Assembly (NCBI RefSeq): GCF_011617245.1 | Contig: NZ_CP050152.1 | Coordinates: 248,001 to 312,000, forward strand | Direction: 5' to 3' | DNA from: Brevibacterium atlanticum | Lineage (GTDB): Bacteria > Actinomycetota > Actinomycetes > Actinomycetales > Brevibacteriaceae | DNA: 64,000 nt | Shown here: positions 58,892 through 64,000 of the stretch, piece after piece | How positions within the stretch are numbered: position 1 is the first letter of the stretch | Layout: the number at the start of each line of letters is the position of its first letter | Made by a program: the position numbers and the translations under genes | The notes under the pieces: model-generated | What the model was told of the DNA's origin: nothing | Seen by the model: the letters and a program-made list of their open reading frames with translations, nothing else | Databases searched by the model: none

Positions 58892-60037
58892 TCAGGCTTC
58901 GGGTACCGGGTTCGCTGCGGAGCCCTCGGTGACGGTGAGGACGATGACGCTGCCTGAGCCCACTCCCAAGTGCCGACGCCGGACTTCCGCCTCCGCTCCG
59001 GTGAGTGCTTCCCGGACCCCCGCCAACGAGGCGGCCCCGCAGGGTCCCGCGGCCACCCCGAGACCGGCGAGCCGGTGTGCGGCATCGATCGCTGCGGCAT
59101 CGCTGACCGTCACCGCGGCGTCGAGGCCGTCGCGGACCAAAGGCCACGCCAGCGACGAGGGGGTTCCGCAGTTGAGGCCGGACATGATCGTCTTCCCGGT
59201 CTCCACGGTCACTGGGTGGCACGCCTCGAGGCTCGGCCCCATGCACGCCGCCGCTTCCGTTTCGACGGACACGACCGCCGTGTCCACGGCAGTCCCGACC
59301 GCCGTGTCCACGGCACCGGCCTCTCCCGCTCCGGAAGCGTCGTCGCCGGCGCTCTCCCTCCGGTAGTGAGCGAGCGCGGCCTGGAGCAGAGACCCGACTC
59401 CGGTCGGCACGGTGATGAGGTCCGGGGCATGATGGCCGGCCTCTTTCAGCTGTGTATCGATCTCACGGAACAAAGTCGAGTAGCCGTCGACGATCCATCC
59501 GGGAACCTCTTCGTAGCCGTCCCATGCGGTGTCCTGGACGAGCACGGCATTGTTGGCGGCCGCATACTCGTCGGCAGCCGCAACGGTCGCATCGTAGTTC
59601 GCGTCGAGTTCGACGACTTCGGCAGCTTCACCACGGATCGCAGCGACCGCGCTCGGGTGGATGTCGCCGGCCGGCACGAAGATACGGGCCGAACGTCCCG
59701 CCTCCCGGGCGAACCTGGCCACGGCGCGACCATGGTTGCCATCGGTGGCGGTGACCACCTCGGCGTCGGTGTCCGCCTGCGCCTCCTCAAGGGCACGGTG
59801 AACGGCCCACGAGGCACCGAGGGCCTTGAACGCGGGCATGCCCAGCCTGGTCGACTCGTCCTTGGCGAAGACCGCGGCGACCCCGAGTTCGCGGGCGAGC
59901 TCCGGCAGTTCGATGAGCGCGGTGGGCTCGTAGCCGGTCAGCGTGCGGTGGAAGTTCAGGGCCGCATCGTCTTGGTCGGGGCTCGACCAAGAGCGGTTTC
60001 GGTCATTGGCGGTCCAGGCGGTGGCGGTCGTGGTCAT
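58892..60037 (-). CDS. Diaminopropionate ammonia-lyase-like PLP enzyme
   Basis: 381-aa fold type II PLP enzyme. DESTRLGMPAFKALGASWA with PLP-Lys71, ATDGNHGRAVA and glycine-rich VPTGVGSLLQAA are typical of 2,3-diaminopropionate ammonia-lyase, which converts diaminopropionate to pyruvate and ammonia. It starts 4 bp inside the M20 amidohydrolase gene, so the peptidase may free the substrate from an N-acyl or peptide form. An in-frame tandem repeat at 59272-59315 inserts AVDTAVGTAVDTAVVS into a surface region. Confidence 0.87.
   Translation of the reverse strand: MTTTATAWTANDRNRSWSSPDQDDAALNFHRTLTGYEPTALIELPELARELGVAAVFAKDESTRLGMPAFKALGASWAVHRALEEAQADTDAEVVTATDGNHGRAVARFAREAGRSARIFVPAGDIHPSAVAAIRGEAAEVVELDANYDATVAAADEYAAANNAVLVQDTAWDGYEEVPGWIVDGYSTLFREIDTQLKEAGHHAPDLITVPTGVGSLLQAALAHYRRESAGDDASGAGEAGAVDTAVGTAVDTAVVSVETEAAACMGPSLEACHPVTVETGKTIMSGLNCGTPSSLAWPLVRDGLDAAVTVSDAAAIDAAHRLAGLGVAAGPCGAASLAGVREALTGAEAEVRRRHLGVGSGSVIVLTVTEGSAANPVPEA
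59272..59315. repeat. In-frame tandem repeat inside the ammonia-lyase gene
   Basis: The 20-mer CGACCGCCGTGTCCACGGCA occurs at 59272-59291 and 59296-59315, a 24-bp (8-codon) period, encoding TAVDTAV-type repeats. Likely a recent duplication and polymorphic. Confidence 0.7.
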
Positions 60038-61218
60038 GAGCGGTTCCCTTCGGGCAGGCGTGAGCTGACGAGTGCGGTAAAGAAGTCGATCCCCGCACCG
60101 AGGATCGCGTCGTTGAAGTCGAAGTCGCGGCTGTGCAGCGGGGCCGTGCCGCCGCCGGCTGCGCCGCGTTCGGTGATCTCGCCGGCACCGAGGAAGGCGA
60201 AGCAAGCGGGGACCGCGCGGGCATAGGCGGCGAAGTCCTCGCTGGCGGTGATCGGCCGGCAGGCGGCATCGACCTTGTCGGCACCGAGTGCTGTCTCGGC
60301 TGCGGCGGCGGCATGGGCGACGCAGTCGGCGTCGTTGATCGTCGGGCGGAAGACGTGAGTGTAGATGACCTCGCTCGAGGCCCGATGGGCCAGTGCGGCA
60401 CCCTCGGCGATGTCCCGGATGCGGGTCTCGACGAGCGCACTGTCGGCGTCGGTGAAGGTCCGCGCGTCCCCGCGGATGACCACCTGGTCAGGGACGGCGT
60501 TGCGGGCGCCGTCGGTGGTCAGCTCCGTGCAGGAGACGACGACGGAGTCGAGCGGGTCGACGCTGCGGGCGACGATCGTCTGCAGGGACAGGAGGATTTC
60601 GGCGCCGACGACCATGGGATCGATGACGTGCTGCGGGGCCGAGGCATGCCCGCCGCGGCCGGTGATGCGGATCTCGAAGTTGTCCTCGGCGGCCATGAGC
60701 GGTCCGGGGCGCGTGTGGATCTCACAGGCTGGCAGGCCCGGGATGTTGTGCAGTCCGTAGACCTCATCGGTGGGGAAACGGTCGAAGAGTCCATCGGCGA
60801 TCATCGCCTCGGCACCGGTTCCCGGCTCCTCCGCCGGCTGGAAGAACAGGCGGACGGTGCCGTCGAAGGTGGTGTCCTTCGCCAGCGCCGAGGCGGCTCC
60901 GAGCACCATCGCCATGTGACCGTCGTGCCCGCAGGCGTGCATCGTGCCGAGGTTCTTCGACGCGTAAGGCACGCCGGTGCGCTCTTCGATGGGCAGCCCG
61001 TCCATGTCGGCGCGCAGGGCGATCGTCCGCGGGCTTGAGCCGCGAGTGAGGGAGGCGACGACGCCGCTGCCTCCGATCCCGGTGGTGACCTCCCAACCGA
61101 GGTCGGTGCAGGTGCGGGCGACGAAGTCGGCGGCCTCGGCGACGTCGAATTCGGTGCCCGGGATCTGGTGGAGGTGCCTGCGCCATTGCGTGGCGAGGGT
61201 GTGGTGTTCTGCTGTCAT
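60034..61218 (-). CDS. M20 family amidohydrolase
   Basis: 394-aa zinc-dependent amidohydrolase of the M20D type (hippurate hydrolase/N-acyl-amino-acid amidohydrolase-like). Metal-binding: MHACGHDGHMAMVLGAA, FFQPAEEPGTGAEAMI, and a C-terminal HSRDFDFNDAIL. Dimerisation domain GGRGGHASAPQHVIDPMVVGAEILLSLQTIVAR. Start 61218 (MTAEHH). First gene of the operon with the ammonia-lyase, divergent from the Lrp regulator. Confidence 0.9.
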   Translation of the reverse strand: MTAEHHTLATQWRRHLHQIPGTEFDVAEAADFVARTCTDLGWEVTTGIGGSGVVASLTRGSSPRTIALRADMDGLPIEERTGVPYASKNLGTMHACGHDGHMAMVLGAASALAKDTTFDGTVRLFFQPAEEPGTGAEAMIADGLFDRFPTDEVYGLHNIPGLPACEIHTRPGPLMAAEDNFEIRITGRGGHASAPQHVIDPMVVGAEILLSLQTIVARSVDPLDSVVVSCTELTTDGARNAVPDQVVIRGDARTFTDADSALVETRIRDIAEGAALAHRASSEVIYTHVFRPTINDADCVAHAAAAAETALGADKVDAACRPITASEDFAAYARAVPACFAFLGAGEITERGAAGGGTAPLHSRDFDFNDAILGAGIDFFTALVSSRLPEGNRS

Positions 61219-61290
61219 GTCCTCAGAATCCTGTAGACGCGTGAAGTCATTCAACTGGAACTGACAAAGTGGTCGATTTGGGTAGGGTCT

Positions 61291-61309
61291 CACGCAAAAA
61301 TATTGCGTG
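61291..61309. promoter_or_regulatory. Palindrome in divergent Lrp/M20 promoter
   Basis: CACGCAAAAATATTGCGTG: perfect 7-bp arms with AAATA centre, 28 bp before the Lrp start. AT-rich centre and arm length suit an Lrp/AsnC-type site. Confidence 0.65.
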
Positions 61310-61337
61310 GCGGTGGCGGATCGCTGAGACTGAGGGG

Positions 61338-61805
61338 GTGGACACCCCTCTCGACGAGATCGACCTGAAACTGCTCGAAGCGCTGCAGGTCGATGCGCGC
61401 CTGCCGCAATCTGCTCTGGGTGCACGCGTTGGCCTCTCGACGGCGGCGGTCAATCGTCGTCTCAAACGGCTGACCGAGGGCGGCATCATCCTCGGCAGCA
61501 CTCTGACTCTGGCCCCGGAACTCCTTGGTCGCCCGGTACGGGTCATCGCTCAGCTGGCCGTCGAGAGTGAGCAGATGGATAAGCTCGACGAGGTCCGGGC
61601 CTCATTGGTCGAGCGTCCGGAGATCCAGCAGTGCTACTACGTGGCGGGGGAGTGGGACTTCGTGCTCATCCTCCTGGTCAAGGACATGGCCGAGTACACG
61701 GAGCTGACCCGGCAGCTGTTCTTCGGCAACGACAATATCCGCCGCTTCAGCACCCAGGTCGTCATGGACGCCGCGAAGGTCGGTCTCACGGTCCCGTTGG
61801 GGTGA
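61338..61805 (+). CDS. Lrp/AsnC-family transcriptional regulator
   Basis: 155-aa Lrp-type regulator: HTH LDEIDLKLLEALQVDARLPQSALGARVGLSTAAVNRRLKRLTEGGIILG and RAM ligand domain (IQQCYYVAGEWDFVLILLVKDMAEYTELTRQLFFGNDNIRRFSTQVVM). Divergent from the amidohydrolase/ammonia-lyase operon, its probable target, with an amino acid (perhaps diaminopropionate) as effector. Start taken at the GTG 61338; upstream in-frame residues would cover the palindrome. Confidence 0.92.
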   Translation: MDTPLDEIDLKLLEALQVDARLPQSALGARVGLSTAAVNRRLKRLTEGGIILGSTLTLAPELLGRPVRVIAQLAVESEQMDKLDEVRASLVERPEIQQCYYVAGEWDFVLILLVKDMAEYTELTRQLFFGNDNIRRFSTQVVMDAAKVGLTVPLG

Positions 61806-61917
61806 TAGAAGCGTCAGTCACCGAACTTCTTTCGAGCAATTAGCCGGAGTTCTATTGGGCAGACAGCCGACGTCGGTTAGTCGTAATGATGCTGCCGCGG
61901 GGTAGTTGCCAGTGCGT

Positions 61918-62991
61918 TCATCCGCCGTTCGGATGGGCCGCCATAGTAGTTCCCCGGACATCGTCGATCTCGGTTCCCGACACCACGCAGGCCAGTCCTC
62001 GGTGGTGGTGAGTTGTGAACACCATGACAGCCGAGACCGCGACGAGGACGAAGAGGAGCAGCCCGGACAGCGGGAACGTCCATTGCGACAGCAGCATGTA
62101 GCCGCCGATGCCGAACACGAACCGCAGGACTCGACCGACCGGAACCGGGCGTCGCACCTGGATAGCCGCGATGAAGACGAGGCGCTCGCCGAGAGTGACA
62201 CCGCGGCCGAGGACGCAAAGCAGCTGGGCGGAGAAGGGCAGAGCGAATCCGATGAAGGTCACCGTCTGGTTCGGTTCGGCGATCGTGCCGTCGCCGAGGA
62301 CTGCCTTCGTAACCCCATAGACGAGGGCGACGGTCCAGCCGAAGAGTCCCCAGATGAGCAGATCGCAGACGATGCCGGTCAGCCGACGGGTCACCGTGAT
62401 CGGGCGTGGGGTGTCGACATCCTGCAGCCGTTCCTGCCGGCGGAGGAGGAGCAGGCTTGCCAGGGAGCCGACGATCGCGCCGAGGGTGTTCATGACGAGG
62501 TCATCGACGTCGAAGACCCGGTAGGCGCAGTCGTAGAGCCCCCAGATGCCGGTGAGCTGGGTGAGTTCGATGAGCGCCGAGGCGGCCAGCCCTGTCAGCG
62601 TCGCCACGACGATTCCGCGCCCGGCGAGCTGCCGGACGAACCAGCCGAGTGGGACGAAGAGGATGACGTTGAGTGCTGCCTGCAGGACCGCCGGATTGGT
62701 CATCAGGGCACGCACACTGCCGGTGTCGAAGGTGAGGATGTCACTGATGAACTGGAAGGGACTCAGCTGCACCGCCGCACAGGTGAGCTCATCGGCTGAG
62801 GGAACCGGCAGCAGCGTGTACGTCCACAGTGCCATCGCGTAGACGGCGGCGGCGAACCACAGCAGTGTTCGCCAGAACGTCAGACCGCCTCGACGGCGAT
62901 AGCTGATCGCGACGAACGGCACGAATGCGAGCACGGCGATGCCGCAGCCGACGAAGACGGCCACGAATGCGGGAACGACGAAGGAGCTCAT
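61918..62991 (-). CDS. VanZ-RDD fusion membrane protein
   Basis: 357-aa protein joining an N-terminal VanZ-like region (ALWTYTLLPVP; NVILFVPLGWFVRQL; GLAASALIELTQLTGIWGLYDCAYRVFDVDDLVMNTLGAIVG) with a C-terminal RDD-like domain (RRLTGIVCDLLIWGLFGWTVALVYGV; GERLVFIAAIQVRRP). Around eight membrane segments. VanZ proteins give low-level teicoplanin resistance in some hosts, but most are undefined; the fusion gives no clear function. Confidence 0.85.
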   Translation of the reverse strand: MSSFVVPAFVAVFVGCGIAVLAFVPFVAISYRRRGGLTFWRTLLWFAAAVYAMALWTYTLLPVPSADELTCAAVQLSPFQFISDILTFDTGSVRALMTNPAVLQAALNVILFVPLGWFVRQLAGRGIVVATLTGLAASALIELTQLTGIWGLYDCAYRVFDVDDLVMNTLGAIVGSLASLLLLRRQERLQDVDTPRPITVTRRLTGIVCDLLIWGLFGWTVALVYGVTKAVLGDGTIAEPNQTVTFIGFALPFSAQLLCVLGRGVTLGERLVFIAAIQVRRPVPVGRVLRFVFGIGGYMLLSQWTFPLSGLLLFVLVAVSAVMVFTTHHHRGLACVVSGTEIDDVRGTTMAAHPNGG

Positions 62992-63051
62992 GTCGCAATC
63001 CTACGAGTCCGGACGGCTCCCGAACCCCGATCCGCCGCGTAGTGTGAACTC

Positions 63052-64000
63052 ATGCCCCACTTCCTGCTGACCCGCACTCCCCAGCCTCCTCGCCCCGACG
63101 ACGATCGAGCCGCGGATCTCTCGGCAGAGGCCCGCGCCCACCGTGGCCCCGTCCCCGCGCGCCGCAGCCTCATCACCCTCTTCGCCATCCTGCTCGTCGC
63201 CTGGGTCGGCATCGCCGGAGTCGGCGGGCCCTACTTCGGCAAGATCTCCGAGGTGGCCACGAACGATCGTTCCTCGTTCCTTCCCGAGTCCGCCGAATCC
63301 ACCCGGGCCCAAGAGATCATCGACCGCTTCAGCGATGACGACTACGTTCCCGCCATCGTCGTCCTCGAAAACACCGACGGCATCACCGACGATGACACCG
63401 ATGCCCTCGACGATGTGGCGAAGAAACTCGAGGATGACGGTCTGCTCGCCGCCGACGCCTCACCGGCCATCCCCTCCGAGGACGGCGACGCCCTCCAACT
63501 CATCCTCCCCGTCTCCTCCGACACCACCGGCGACGACGTCGAACGCATCCGCGCAGTCATCGCCGACACCTTCCCGACCGCCAACGCCGCCGATGCGACG
63601 CCGGACGAGTCCGGCAACGTCGCCACCCCGGCCACGGTTGCCGATGTCTACGTCACCGGCCCCGCCGGTTTCACCGCCGACCTCACCGAGGCCTTCGCCG
63701 GCATCGACGGGATCCTCCTGCTCGTCGCCCTCATCGCGGTCTTCGTCATCCTCGTCATCGTCTACCGCTCACCGCTGCTGCCGGTCATCGTCCTCTTCAC
63801 CTCGGTGGCCGCGCTGTCCGCATCGATCTTCGTCATCTGGCACCTCGCCGACGCTGGGATCCTCCTCATCAACGGCCAGGTCCAGGGCATCCTCTTCATC
63901 CTCGTCGTCGGCGCCACCACGGACTATTCCCTCCTCGTCGTCGCCCGCTTCCGCGATGCCCTGCAGACCGAGTCCGACCGTGTGCGCGCCGGGCTCGCCG
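63052..64000 (+). CDS. MMPL-family RND transporter, N-terminal part (runs off window)
   Basis: 316 codons visible of a usual 700-1000, truncated by the window edge. N-terminal cytoplasmic tail then a membrane segment (SLITLFAILLVAWVGIAG), an extracytoplasmic domain starting with FLPESAESTRAQEIIDRF, then TM segments GILLLVALIAVFVILVIVYRSPLLPVIVLFTSVAALSASIFVIW and GILFILVVGATTDYSLLVVARFRDAL, which hold the conserved GxxxDYxLL/ARxR motif of MMPL proteins. Exports lipids or related molecules with the proton motive force; substrate not determinable. Confidence 0.9.
   Translation, partial: MPHFLLTRTPQPPRPDDDRAADLSAEARAHRGPVPARRSLITLFAILLVAWVGIAGVGGPYFGKISEVATNDRSSFLPESAESTRAQEIIDRFSDDDYVPAIVVLENTDGITDDDTDALDDVAKKLEDDGLLAADASPAIPSEDGDALQLILPVSSDTTGDDVERIRAVIADTFPTANAADATPDESGNVATPATVADVYVTGPAGFTADLTEAFAGIDGILLLVALIAVFVILVIVYRSPLLPVIVLFTSVAALSASIFVIWHLADAGILLINGQVQGILFILVVGATTDYSLLVVARFRDALQTESDRVRAGLA

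Overview
The window is a high-GC, densely packed, mostly metabolic stretch of an actinobacterial chromosome. Actinomycete-type architecture, GTG/ATG starts with GGAGG-type ribosome sites and the gene content (DUF3311/SSS pair, CGNR and WYL regulators, MMPL, SNF2 with SWIM) fit Micrococcales, and Brevibacterium is my best guess. That genus assignment is an inference from general resemblance, not from a marker gene. I see no rRNA, tRNA, phage, insertion sequence or CRISPR array. Both ends cut through genes: a gamma-glutamyltransferase on the left and an MMPL transporter on the right.

Layout. 1-3.6 kb: end of a peptide/glutathione uptake operon (gamma-glutamyltransferase, fused dipeptide-type ABC ATPase, GntR regulator). 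3.6-6.5 kb: SRPBCC/ArsR pair, MFS exporter and divergent CGNR regulator. 6.7-9.2 kb: amino acid permease plus tandem UspA. 9.5-15 kb: FAH-family enzyme, a Gly/Gln-rich GGFG-repeat protein, DUF3311/sodium symporter, and a 591-aa protein of unknown function. 15.2-18.2 kb: class III CoA-transferase, RibD-C reductase, HMG-CoA lyase. 18.2-25.6 kb: DoxX/TetR, FMN reductase, ABM monooxygenase, acetoin-type SDR, IclR, and a GMC dehydrogenase with its small subunit.

25.7-39.5 kb is a coherent aldaric-acid (D-glucarate/galactarate) catabolic island. It holds a HpcH/HpaI aldolase, a LysR regulator, a tripartite tricarboxylate-type transporter (TctC-TctB-TctA) with a coupled UspA, an unusual Nramp-like transporter, a glucarate dehydratase paralogue, a galactarate/L-talarate-type dehydratase, 5-dehydro-4-deoxyglucarate dehydratase, 2,5-dioxovalerate dehydrogenase and a second glucarate dehydratase. 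Read together, hexarates enter, are dehydrated to 5-keto-4-deoxyglucarate, and are then decarboxylated/dehydrated and oxidised to 2-oxoglutarate, or alternatively cleaved by the aldolase.

39.5-47.3 kb is a phosphonate island: an ABC importer (PhnD, PhnC, double-length PhnE), a phosphonatase-like HAD hydrolase, a phosphonate-associated zinc alcohol dehydrogenase, a TIGR03364-type FAD oxidoreductase and a divergent GntR/UTRA regulator, with two matching candidate operators. 47.3-64 kb: EVE and YjbR proteins, a 2-hydroxyacid dehydrogenase, an aldo/keto reductase, a large SNF2 helicase, a His/Met-rich and PepSY (probable copper) pair, RidA/WYL, an amidohydrolase plus diaminopropionate ammonia-lyase with an Lrp regulator, a VanZ-RDD protein and the start of MMPL.

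The most unusual signals are non-coding. A family of four nearly identical long palindromes sits exclusively between convergent genes. A second hairpin family of two copies shows compensatory base changes. An 11-bp motif (CCACCTCGGCG) recurs in intergenic DNA. Several regulators have clean inverted-repeat operators next to their own start codons. The most unusual protein is the GGFG-repeat low-complexity protein.
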